Of a stretch of 64,000 bases of DNA, positions 39,560-52,500 are shown in pieces (positions within the stretch are counted from its first letter, which is position 1; every line of letters starts with the position of its first letter). Location of the stretch: the NCBI RefSeq assembly GCF_037038585.1, contig NC_092522.1, positions 49,141,661 through 49,205,660 of the forward strand, in the 5' to 3' direction. The notes beneath the pieces were generated by a model. That model was not told the origin of the DNA and did not search any database. It worked only from the letters and a program-made list of their open reading frames with translations. The DNA comes from Patagioenas fasciata. Its lineage: Eukaryota > Chordata > Aves > Columbiformes > Columbidae. The position numbers and the translations under genes were made by a program.

Positions 39560-42500
39560 CTCAGCTCTTTACATCACTCATTTTATTCACATATACAATT
39601 TGACACTACACTATTAAATATAGACAATACAGAAGCATTAAAAACAAATACTCTTTAGAAACACTAAAAAACACATATTGCTTCAAGCTTAGATAGTATT
39701 TCCCTATTGTTTTTAAGGTGAATTCAGTGCTAACAATAGCTGAGGCTGCTTCCCATTCACTTGTGCCCTTAATTTGATAGGGGCTACCATCAAGGTGTTA
39801 AGTCAGGCTCCACATATGGCTTTGCTTCTGAGTGTACTAACTGAGCTGGAAAATAAACTGGAACATCCAAGTTACCACACATAAGGCCCTCAGATTGCTA
39901 GCTTTTGGTCCCTATCACAGTAAAAAAGTCAGAGAAGACTTCATAGTTCAGTGGCACTGCATTTTACCATTTGAAAAATGAGAACAGATACTTCCCTACA
40001 GGTTAAAAATTTATTAAAATGTGCATTTGCTATGTGGATAAAATTCTTACCAAATATTCAGGTCTGTCCCTCAGTTTTGCTAAGTTTGGCTCTAAGTTTA
40101 GCTATCACCTCAACTATCTCAGCTTCCAGTGAAAAAGTCTCTAATTCGTAGTTGCAAAGCTGTGACAGCAGTGACTGAGCAGGCATGCTGCTGTATTTCA
40201 CAGCGACATTCTCACACAGTTTTCATTGCAACATTTTACATTGTAAACACTAGTCTTCATAACACTATAGTTAAATTGCAGCATCACACACTGTAAAAGT
40301 CTTGTTTCACTCAGCTAAGTACTTTCAGAAACAAAAAGGAATAAACAGTTACTTTAATGAAGACTTTGGATAACTATTTGCTGTGTTCTTACAAAGTAAG
40401 TTTTACTGTAAAACAGGAGTGAAAAGTGTTCATAACTTGCCTGAATTCAAGAGTCCATGCAAGACAACATTCAGAATTTCCTTAACTAATAGGGTGACAT
40501 TCACTAGGTTTTCCATTTAGTGAGTCCAATTTGTTGCAAACAGCCACCTCCTGTAAGCTTAAAGCTTTTACACTTGAAAAGTTCTGTTTTCCAGATCAAT
40601 TGGCTTTTTATTTTTAAGTGTCAAAACATTTTTTCCTGATTTCAGCCTGGCACATGCCACATATTTGGCATATACAATTTGCAGTGATCCAAACTATACT
40701 AATTTACAATGTCCTAGCAAACCTATCTTTTTAGTCAAGTACTGCCCAAATGCAGAAAGGCTACCTGATTTGCAGAATAATTTACCACTCACTTCAAGCA
40801 TTTTATTACTGAAACCAAGATAGCAACAACATAACACCCAGGATTATTTTTAGCCACAAAGCATTTGAAAAAGCATGACAGTGACTCACAAGACCTGATT
40901 CTTGTCACTACTGTCTTCTAGCAAATTGTTTCAGTGGGGAACAGCTCTTGGCCAGACAAGGATAAGAACTAGATAATTTCCTCAGTATGTGGCAGCCTTG
41001 AGGCTGTTGAAGACTCTCATGCTCTATAAAACACCTCATACAGGCTTGTTCAGGTGTTCTAAGTTCAGTATTCTGTATCCAAGGCAGAAGACATTTAAGC
41101 CTTCAATAATTATTGGAAAGAGAAACATCTAATGAGATATCCATCTTATAAAAAAAATGGATAATTAAGGCAGGCACATAGTCATCTTGGCTCCTCCATT
41201 CTCTGTGGGAAGAGAGAACTGTAGAAGCTGTCTTTGAAAGCCTGGCAAGATGAGTCCTGCCCTACACAATCAAGGAAACTGTTTAATGTGACAAAATGCA
41301 CTGAGGGCAGAGTCCATCTGCTGTGGTTACATAAAGCCTACAAAGCCTGTGGGCAACAGGAACAAGCAGAGTTGCTATTGAATAAGGCTGTTAAACACTA
41401 CTGAGTTAGTGCTTTGCATACTGTTGTTCAAAGCTGTGGTGGATTTCTGCATTGAAACAGCATCAGAAGTAACTTAAGCATATTTACAGAAGTATTTAAG
41501 AAGGAAAACACAGCATAAAAGGAAATTAAAATAATTTCATATGGAATAAAGGCATTCTCTGGAATAGTGTGCCTCAGTTTTGCGCACTGTTCTAAAGTTT
41601 TAGGACATTCTAGCCTGTAGTCTACTAAAAAGTTGGAATACAGTAATTTTGCTGTGTATAAAACATACTTGACAATACTTTGCATTCCCCAACTTAAAAG
41701 CTGCAAGATCTCTGCAAGTAGGTAGCCTGAGCAAGCATTGTCTGTATTTCTAGAGCTTTATACTTAAAAGGCAGGTAAAAATCAGATTATAATTTCATGA
41801 ATTCTAGGACATTTTAGTAAGATTGAAACCCTTACTGGTGTAATGTAATTAACGCTAGGAGGCAGCAGTGCTTGGTCCCTTTGCATGATTACTTTCAGTA
41901 GCACAAACTTTCCACCAAGCATGTAACTCTGTTGCAGTAGTAACTCTAGAATCCTGCTTACTCACTGAGACCATGGAATGCAGCTAAGACTAGTGCAGAT
42001 TTCTGCTGCAGAAGTGCAAGTGTGCTTCTGTGAGAAGGTGTCCAGTCTGTAAAACACAAGCTTCAAAACAATTAAACTGAGATAACCCACATGTGTAACT
42101 AACACATAACGCCACCTGAACAAAACTTTGAAGCTCACAACTATGGCAATAATCTGCCTAAAGCTTAGTTATCAAACTGAAAAAAAATAATTTACAGCAG
42201 CTTAAGGGAAAAAACACGAAGGATATCACACACAATGACTGTCTTATTATGTAGAAGTAGGACCTACAAAGCGAGTGCTCAAACTCCATTATATGTTCTT
42301 GTTTACCAAAGAGGACCCCTCTCCTCATTCCCCCGGCCTCACCTCTCTCTAGTGAGGGGTTTGCACCAATTTTGAGAGGCAGAAAGCTGCTCAGAATTCA
42401 ATCTAAAAGTTTTATCAACATGATGTTCAAGTTTAGAACCTTTAACAGTATATTTGTGCAATACCACCAAACAGAACGCTTATTGCACTCTGACTTCCAC

Positions 42501-43395
42501 TGAGCATAACAGATATTCTTCAGTGTTAAAAGCAGACTTCATGAGACAGGAGCCAGCCCTCTCCTTCATAAACACATTTACATAATTAAGCATAGAGCAA
42601 GTGTGGCCACAATCTTAATACAGTGGTACAATGAGCAACTGCTTATTGAGCAGCAGCTATCAGGTAATGATTGTCTATATCAGTTATTTGGTACAACAGG
42701 CACAGCAACAGCAAAACAATCCTGTAGCTGTTTCTTGCCCTGAATATTAGTAGTTTATTCTAATGATGCTAGAAACAGCAGTAAAAGTTAGCATCAGCAG
42801 ATTCACTAATCAAACAAGGTTTTCTGAAAGTTTCTACATACAGATAACACTTGGTATTTGCCTGCCTAAAGTATCTACATTTGTTAGTGCTGCTTACCAG
42901 ACCCACTGGCTTTCCTGTTGCCTGTCTTAATGTACTTATTTTGGTAGAAGTATTAAATCAAATACTATTATAAATGCAAAGGCACCTCCTTCACACCTTT
43001 AAAGTCTTCCCTATCACCACCTCCCCATGACTTGGACTTTCAAAATAAGGGACTACAGATTATTTGTACCCAAGATCAAAGAAGTGTTGGCTTTGACTCC
43101 CTGTATGCTAAGGTTCCTGCTTCCCACCCCCAAAACAGGTCAACTGAAGCATTAGAAAAACTCCCAAAAGGGGAATTGCTTGTAAGTTTGGGTAGCTATA
43201 TCTAAAAGCCTCTCCAAATGTTATGGCTCCAACAACACACCCCACTGTGAGGTAGGTAGCCAAGATAAAAATAGTGTAATAAATATTTTAAGAGCTGGAA
43301 ACTCCCTATAAAAACCTTGCATAAGTAGTTTGGTTCCTTGCACCAGTGTCCTGATATGCGTAACTTTCTTTGAAGGTGTGTAAGGGAATCCAAAT
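39560..43395 (-). other. CCSAP: CCSAP 3' UTR
   Basis: Follows the CCSAP stop codon for about 3.8 kb with no transposon and no supported coding frame. The lower boundary is set by the AATAAA at 39587-39582 (minus strand) and a GT-rich stretch just after it. Other minus-strand hexamers, for example near 40.6 and 42.75 kb, could give shorter forms. The low repeat content suggests a conserved long UTR with room for microRNA and RNA-binding-protein sites. Confidence 0.55.
39582..39587 (-). terminator. CCSAP: Candidate CCSAP poly(A) signal (AATAAA on minus strand)
   Basis: TTTATT on the plus strand. On the minus strand the hexamer is followed within 40 nt by a GT-rich element ('cttgtcttgtgttcttc'), the usual context for cleavage. 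Confidence 0.5.
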
Positions 43396-43569
43396 TCACC
43401 GAGCTCTTGCTGAGTAGCATCTCATATACTCTGTCATCCAAGGATTATCTGGTGGGGAGGGTTTTATTCGCCAAGATTTCTCTGCTTCTGCTGATTGTAC
43501 TCGTCTCTGAGAGAGCTTCCGTTTCTCCACTTGTCTCCTGTTCTTTGCTCGTAGAGCAGATTCGTGAAT
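43396..43569 (-). CDS. CCSAP: CCSAP coding exon 3 with stop codon
   Basis: Begins in phase 0 after acceptor 'ctggtcttctag' with [12 protein letters not shown] and ends with [13 protein letters not shown] and TGA (43398-43396). Residues 195-251. It carries the strongly basic segment likely to contact microtubules and the conserved C-terminal motif. Confidence 0.96.
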   Translation of the reverse strand: MHESALRAKNRRQVEKRKLSQRRVQSAEAEKSWRIKPSPPDNPWMTEYMRCYSARAR

Positions 43570-46500
43570 CTAGAAGACCAGAGTCAGTATTACAGCAGGA
43601 AAACAGTCTACAGGTGAGTTGAGGATAACTTTGTCTCAATCGCCATCCTGAAGAAATAGCGTTTGCTAGCAAGATTACATTTTCTTTTGTGATTTGTACC
43701 AATAACAGAAGACAAGCACAGATTTTTTTTTATGAAAATGTCTCAAATTTTGTTCTGCATTATCTTTCTCACTTCACACTATTAAATGATCCCGAAAGTC
43801 TTAAATGTTTCTCAATCTTACTGTTCTAAAAACCTCAATTCTGCTATTTCTACCATGTTAAATTCTTAAACATCCCTCAGTATACCCAAGTACCCTTAAA
43901 ACCTAAGCCACAGTAGTAAGACCAATCCCTAGAGACACCTTACTAGAGACTGAAGAACTTAAGTTTTGACAACATGCTGCAGGCACACCTACATACATGT
44001 TTATATTAATAAATTATCATATTTTCCCAAAATTTGATCTTAAAGGCCAGTTTCTATGTTTGCTTGCTTCTATCTCCAGATTTAAAACTATTTTCTATCT
44101 CAGGGGAAAGTAACACCTTTCAAACATTCAAGAAAAGTGACCTAGCTAGGCAGCAAGTAGTCAGTTCCCATTTAAAGAAAAATGCTGAGTGACAAAGCAC
44201 TATGTAACTGCAATGTTTCAGAAGTATCCTGCCCATTCACTCCAAACTCAAGAGCTGATCATACAGGTTCTGTAACTATTTCTAGCATTAAAAAGTCAGA
44301 AATCTTAGCAAGTATAAGTATCTCTGCTCAAGTCAGGCATCATCCTCTCCTAGGCTTCAACATAAAGCACCAGTCAACTATTTCCACTACTGACGAAAGC
44401 TTATCAATCCAGTAATGGTGTCCATTGTCAGGAAGGGCAGCTTCTTTCAAGAGCTGCAAGGCCCAGGTTCCTCACTTCCCTCAAAAGGTTGAGCTGTCCA
44501 TGAAGACCGTGCTTCAAACACCTTCCAAAACAGCCCATCAGAAATCAGCTCTCTCTCATACATCAAGAGCACCACCCACCTTAATCTTCAGATATCTTGG
44601 GTAATAGACTCTACATTAGTAGTAAGATAACGTAGCCTTGCCAACATCTTGTCTTTAAGATGTTTTACCAGCCTAGGAGAGTTATAGAGAAGAAATAAAT
44701 GGATCTGTTGTAACACTCAAACCTTAGTGTTTCTTGTTAAGACAGGAAACAGACCCCACTACAGCAGAATCCTGGTGCCATCCATGACCATATGAATTTT
44801 ATTTGTGCTATTTATATCAACCCTGCAATCCATCACCCATCCGACAGACCATTCTGCTGCCAGCAACCTGCTGAAACAGGCTGCTAGACAGACATTTTAG
44901 CAGCAAAGCATTCATACTTTCTCAGGAAGGCTCCTGCTCCTGGGCAGCACCCCAGCAAAAGTCATTCTTTCACAGCACAAGCACTACCCCTGTGTTTATA
45001 TACCTGCCTGCTGTAGGACGCCTCGTGCTAACTGCCTGCTGCTTTTCTCTTGTTTTCATGAAGTTGAGAATGCAGAAATACATTTATAACAGCCAGTTTT
45101 TCTGGTAGCACTGTAACAGCCAGAAACAAGATTGCCAAGTTTCAATCAGAACTTGCAAGTATTAGTCAAATGTGGGAGTTTCAAAACCAATTAACAGTTA
45201 AGAACTATTTGATTTGGATGTGTCAAACCTCTTCAGGTTTATTGCTATAAAGTTTTGATGTCTTCCATTTGTTTTTGATTTGATTTTTTTCCCCAGAATT
45301 TTTTGCTAGTATCTCCAGGCATCCCCGAGTTTTACCCAGATATTAGACGTATCTCTTATCTAGGCACAAAGTAGTCGCTGCCCTTCAAAGGAACAGAAGC
45401 TTTTACTTACTTCATTTGCTGAAGCAGAAGCACAGACATTGTGAGTTTTCTGGCTTCCAGTATCTGTCTGTCTTTCTCCCCACCCATACAGAGCAAATGG
45501 ATGTTTATTCTCCTTTGGTGCATCTGTCTTCTGAGGACTTTTGGCTGATCTTCGATCATTATGACTGGACAAGGCACTTCGACTAGGACGTCGTCCTGTA
45601 CGGCTGGTTTTGTCTGCTTCCTTTACAGAAGTGTGTTCTACAGCTTTTTCTTGCTCTTCCCTCTGCTGCTTTTCTTGATCTTCTCTTTCCTTCTCTAAAG
45701 AAAAAAAAAAAATGAAGTTATGCTTTAAGCTCCCAATGACAACATATTAATGTCCAATTTGCACAGCCTCTCTTGTTGCATCATTGAAACTGTGCTTTTT
45801 TCAGAAATGGAGGAAGTCATTACTTCCTTAGCAACAGATGTATACCTTGATTTAACGCCTTCATTCTTTCATTAGTGACTACAATATTTCTAAGCCCATC
45901 CCTCTGGACATCAGTTTTCATATACTTAAATGTGCCTTTCACTAGTGAGACTATAGATAACCAGTAGCTCCAGATAGTATTTTAAGGACTGTTTCCAGTG
46001 ATCTTCTGTCTTCCACCTTTCAGACAGCAAACAGATGGACTGCTGAATGCCATGTAGATGCTGCCAGCCAGTCAGAGATGAAGTCTGATAAGAGTACATG
46101 CAATGTGCAATCCCTCAGATTATAACCTCCCCTGAAAGAAGAGAGTGATTCATTTTCAAGCTCCCCATTTACACATACTCTGTTATGGAAGGCAAAGCCT
46201 TACAAAGTGATGGACATCACCCTTGCTATCTTTTCTGTGAAGTATGTTTTACGTTTAAAGTACCACGCTTTACAGGCAACATTCTCAGAGGCTCATTGCC
46301 CCCACATATGCTTTTTAAGCCTTGCGGAACAAGGGTCCACCATTTGTCCTCCAGGCATTGGCTATGTAGAGTAGGGTTTGTGAGGGAGAATTTAAAGTCT
46401 GTATCATTGTCAATTTGCAGATGTAGATCAACACTGAAAGCTGAATCAGCATTATAAAAGACATTAAACAATAAAACCACAGGAAAACAACTGTTCCCAC

Positions 46501-49500
46501 AAGATCCAATCTTCTTGTATTATAGAGCTAAGAAAGAACTAGTTTTCCTGTTTTCATGGTGCCTCATAGCTAGGAGTTCTTGATATTTCCTGCATAGTTC
46601 TTATATATCATACAAAAATTTGTGTCTTAGACTTCAGATGAAGAAGCCAATATCTGGTATAACACCACAAGACTTCATAAATCTAAGAGAAAGGCTGGTA
46701 AGAAAGTCATGCCTTACAACAAGTTGTTTTGAACAAGTCTGTTTTACATCATTAAATATAGTAAAGTAAATGCCCATGTTACTGACAGCAAAAGAACAGC
46801 AAAAGATTTTTTTTCCCACCTTTGTGATCTGCAAGGTATTACAAACTGGTGAGAAGAGATCTCAAACTATTGTGTTAGACTAATCTAATGTCCTTATCAA
46901 TGATCTATACAAGATCATCAAATGTACCCACAGTAAGTTTGCAGATGACATCAAGTTGCACAGGAGTGTTGATCTCCTGGTGGGTGGGAAGGCTTTACAG
47001 AGGGATCTGGACTGGCTGGATCAATGGGCCGAGGCCAATTGCATAAGGTTTAACAAGGCCAGGTGACAGGTCCTGCACTTGGGTCACAACACCACGAGGC
47101 AACACTACAGGCTCAGGGAAGAGTGACTGGAAAGCTGCCTGGCAGAGAGGGATCTGGGGGGTGTTGATTGATAGCTGGTTGAACATGAGCCAGCAGTGTG
47201 CCCAGGTGGCCAAAAAGGTCAACAGCATCCTGACTTTATCACAAATAGTGTGGCAAGCAGGACTGGGGAAGTGATCGTCCCCCTGTACTTGGCACTGGTG
47301 ATGCTGCACCTCAAATACCATGTTCAGTTTTGGGCCCCTCACTACAAGAGAGACAGTGATGTGCTGAAGCATGTCCAAAGAACAACAACAAAGCTGGTGA
47401 AGGGTCTGGAACACAAGTCTGATGAGGAGCAGCTGAGGGAACTGGGGTTGTTAAGCCTGGAGAAAAGGAGGCTGAGGGAAGACCTTATCACTGTCTACAA
47501 CTACCTGAAAGGAGGTTGTAGCACAGAGGGTGTTGGTCTTTTCTCCCACGTAGCAAGTGATGAGAGGAAATGGTCTCAAGTTACCCCAGGAGAGGTTTAA
47601 ATTTGATATTATGAAAAAATTCTTCACTGAAACAGTTGTCAGGCATTGGAACAGGCTGCCCAGAGAAGTGGTTGAATCACCATCCATGGAGGTGGTTAAA
47701 AAGATATGTATGGTAGATGTGGTGCTTAAGGACATGGTTCAGTGCTGAACTTGGCATGTTAACAGTTGAACTCAACCTTAAAGGTATTTGCCCACCTAAA
47801 TGATTCTATAATTGTAATAAAATATACTGTTTACAGTAGGTTAGTGAAATATGACTTCGGGAAAAAGAGTAAATACACAGAAGCCTCTTAATTCTCCATC
47901 CTGCAAATCTTTAGCAGTAGTGTGGACAAATTAGAGGTATATGCTAGACATTGAACATGACCTCTCAACATTGTGGGCACAAGCAGACATTATGATCTGA
48001 AGTCTCTGTGACTTTTAGGGAAACCATGCCTTTTATTTAAAGGGTAACTAAAGTTTTTACTAACCTAACAGCATAGCAGTCCACTACTGACTCCATTGAA
48101 GTATCCACCTTTGAGCACTAGATGCTGCCTTCTGCAAGACACACACAGCAATACATTCAAGCTGTGCTGACAAACATGCTGAAATTGCATGTCTTCTGCC
48201 ACACCATCTATTTCTGCTTGTGATAGGGACAAGCTGCAAACTAACTCTTGTTCCAAGTCCCAGCACTTTCAGCCACCACCAGCATACACTGCTACGTACA
48301 GAGGGAATTCCTCCACCGGTATAGTTGTTCATCTAGTTTAAGGCTTGCTTACACATTGAGAGGTTGACCACAAACAACTAGAACAAATTTTACCTAAGTG
48401 CCTTTATTAAAAATAGCAATCATTCTTGCTAATTGCTATGATTCAGCTAGTCAAGCAAGTAAATGCCCAATCCAACACTGCTTGAAATTTGCTCCTGCAT
48501 CTATCTGGCTCTGATGAAATGGAAGTTATCTGCCTGGCACAGTGGTTAAGCATCCATTTCCTCTTGCACTCACTTTGTGCTTGTAGGGTGAAGAGATGAA
48601 GACTTGCCACATGCCCCAGCATCCCCAAAAGGTAAGCCTTGTGCTCTCTTGCTAGTCATTAGTCTTGCAGCACATTTTCTACTTACTGCCAGCCAGCACA
48701 GAGGCCCTGGTGCTCGGCCCTGTTCGGGGCAGCCTATACACACATCTTTCAAACATTCAGCTTGATACTGCAGTACAGCTGAGTATTTGGTTAATAGTAG
48801 GCAGCAATGTTAAAGTATTTGAAGACATTCATTAATAATTCAGTTGAGTGTCCACACAAAACCACCAGAAAGAGTAGTCAAGATGAAAGTAGTGACAGAA
48901 TTAGAACAAGAAGTGGCCAGATGAATTTTACATTTCTAGATATTGGGCACACAGGCATTATAGCCAAGGCTAGATAAAAAGCAGCGGTGACCTCAGTGTG
49001 GTAAAAGACCTGCTTTCATAATGTCCTGGGCTCTGGGACACACAGCTTCACCTCTAACAAGGCAGCTCATTCATCACAGCTGCAACAAGCAGCACAGAAC
49101 TATCCTCTTACAAAACATTATTCACTCCTAAGAAGGGGCTGGCTAGGTACATTATCAGAAGAAAGCACTGTTTTGAGAAAATAAAACATTGCTGTCAATT
49201 CTGAAATGGGAGAGCTTTTATTTTGGGAAGCTGTGCCATGTTTCTTTCAAGGGAAACTGCATATTCCTTGTCTGCAAAGGAAAAAGGAGCAACACAGTTC
49301 ATAAGCAGCAGAGATGGCACTTAGAGACTTAAAAATACAGGGAAGTAGGGACTCTGCAATTGCAGGTATATTCTAGCTTTAAGATACTACCTTCAAGGCA
49401 ACAGCCATGCCTGGGGATGCTGCACTAGGATATAGTTCCAGCTGGTGCAGAAATGATTGAGCCAGCTTGTCCCAAAATAGCAATAAAAACATATGGGTAA

Positions 49501-52500
49501 ATGGCACACAGAGTCCTGTGCAAAGGCTTACAGTAAATGCTGTATGCCAGAGCATACTACAGCACCTTATCAGCCTCTGCTATTAGAGCAGGTATTTCAG
49601 TGAATTCACTCCTACAAAACATCTATGCAGAGCTAAGTTGGTGAAGGCACAAGGCAGATATCTTTAACAGCTATTTAAACCTTTTATTTAAAACTACAGT
49701 TTATATCCAAGCCATTTTGTTAGGCACCCCTTTTCACAGGAAGGTAGAAAAGTAGCAATTTACAGCAGGGAAGGAGTCAGACCCAGCTGCTCAGGGAGCC
49801 CCAAACCACCAGGAACATGCACCCACCTCCTCCTTCCATGCAGTGTGCCAGCTCCAGCAGACACAGGAAACTCAGAATTGACTGGCTGCAGCATTACAGG
49901 GATTAGACAGGAGAAGGGGGAAAAGCAAGAACATTTAAAACTACACCATGGATGCTAAGCAGAGTACACTGGACAGGAGGGGATTAAGTGCTTAGCAAGC
50001 AGAACAAGGCTGCCAGCCCCCCCCACCATGGCTGTCAAAAGCTCCTACCCAGAAGAACTCATTTAAACCCTGCTACATCACCCAGCTTGTCCAACAGCAA
50101 CCCTCTAGGGCTCAAGCAGAGCTTCTCCCTCTCCCACAGTACTGCATGCTCTACAGGGCAGACTGGACTCCCATTCTTGCTATGACAGAAGTATCAACAA
50201 CCTTCTGATTAGGCCCATAGGTCCTTCGGATCAACAGTATTATATCTATATGGAGATGCTTGATCCTCACAGCACTACCTCAGGTTTAGGAGGAGCACTT
50301 TGTGCTTAAATTGCCATGGGCAGAACTCAGAGTTCACTGCTTTAGCAAAAAACCCAAACAGGGCAGGTCTCCCCAGCATCTGGAAGCGGCATATACTCAG
50401 TTGTGGGTACAAACCAGTTGTTATAGTTGAAACAGACTGCAACATCATTGCATCAAGACAGATCTCATATGAGGCAGTATCAGAACTATCAGCAACACAG
50501 CAGTCCAGAGTTTTAGATTCACAAAAGCTTAATCTGCAGCAGGGTTCAGAAAGCAATATCTGGCTTGATTTGATAGCAAAGCTTTTTTTTCCAACCAAAA
50601 AAATTGGAGCAACTTTGAATCACAGTACTGTTAACCTCTAAACTGACACTGTTGCCTTCTTCCCCCACCACAAGCTACTCCTCATGTTTCTGGGCCAGCA
50701 AATACATCTGCAACACCATGGCAGACAAGATTAGGGAATACGCTTGAAATTGGATCTTCTGCTGAGTTGCACTAATCCAGATCAGTCACTTTCCAACTAC
50801 TGTGTGGCAACTGGTTTGATACCAGCTCATAACTGCTATCATTTAAAACCTCTGCACAAAAACACTGAAGGCAAAATGCCAATAAGGATTGAAAGATGCC
50901 ATCATCCTGCATGTGTGTGTGTGCAGCAGCATTGTTTCACAAGCAACAGGTCTGACAACAGCACTGCTGCCAAGAGCTCCTGTCTTTTACTTACCAGCCC
51001 ACTGGGTTCTGTTGACAGTTTTGAGGACATGTCAACTAGACCATTTGATTTAGGTCAAGATTTTGTTGGCTTATGTTTAAAGCACATCTATGCCTGAGTA
51101 CTTTCTACAGAACAGGCCTCAAATAGTTGCTGCAAGTGAAGAGCCAGAAGGAATTAACCCAAAGTTGCCACCAAGCATACCTTAGTATTTATTACTCAGC
51201 AATAGCTTAAGTGTGAGATACAGCGACAAAACATTTGTCCTATGTGTTCCCTCAGGTGTTCACATTGGAAGTACTTTAGACCAACATCACTAAACCTTAA
51301 AGTCAAGCTGCATACATCAGCTTACTCTACACACACCAGAAGCATTTACAAACCACATTGTGGACACACACAGGCTTATATTAATGAGGTAAAGAAGAAA
51401 CTGTGACCACATACACCATTACCAATTTGCTTTACCTCAGATACTATGCAACATTAGTGCCAGCCAAAGGTACTTGGCCCCATGTCTAGTAGATATCACT
51501 CAGCCAGAAATCAGGTTCCCCACAAAACAGAGGGAAGCAGAACTAGCCAGGTAACAGCCAGGGTGCTGCAGCATGTGGGCGGATGTCAGATTTAGAAGAC
51601 AAAGAGATGTCATCAACATGAACACACTCAGCTACTCCCACAGCACTTCAGTGTAATTAAGTTCTTCCAGAAGAAAAGCAGTTTAATAATGGAAGACTCA
51701 CAGAGTGGTAGTTTCTATGTTATCTCCTCCACATGTTTTAATTAGCCAGCTGCTAGGCAAAAGAAAAATACATCCTTATAATTGTCCAATACTGAATGAG
51801 TTGCTTGCTTACATGTTAGTGTACACATTAATATACAATAAATTTCCACTTAATCCAGCTGCCTAAGCAGAGTTATTTTCAGTCCATTTGCTAATGTCTT
51901 GCACAACTCTTAAATACTGGCAGAACTTAGAAAAACATTTATCTTAAGCTACTTGGCAAATAAATGCATGTCAGGTACATATTTTCCTTCCATTATAAGT
52001 GTAAAATAGCAAGAGCCTAATAGAACATCAGGTATTCCCTTACAGCAGCCACGACAAAGTTCATCAGCTACAGAGGCACAACAGCCCCAAACTCCATACA
52101 TTGACCGGCCACTGTTGCTCTGCATTCCCTTCACCACTGGGGTAAGGTGAAGACATCTCTGCATGCACTGTATAGTCACACGTGCTGTCACTGACCACAG
52201 AAAGTGCCTGGATGAGCAGCACGTCCACAGCTATCAAGCTTTTATCCACTGCCAAAACTGACCCAACTAGAATCAGGCTACCAAATAACTCCAGCCAGAC
52301 CTTCTCTCAGAAGAGAGTCAGGAAGGGGAGCAGGCCGAGGACTGAGCAGAGTACCCTGGCCAGAAGCCTCTCACCTTAGCAACTGCCAGTCCCATCTATA
52401 ATAGATTGTAACAAACTACCTGCTCCACCCCACTGGCTCAATGTGCAGACAAATGAAATTCTGGTCCCTACCACAACTGACCAAGATTGGCATGTGTTCA

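Noticed and set aside
46995-47748. Several 60-140-codon frames on both strands
   Set aside because: They lie inside the CR1 copy and are fragments or antisense shadows of its broken ORF2 and 3' UTR.
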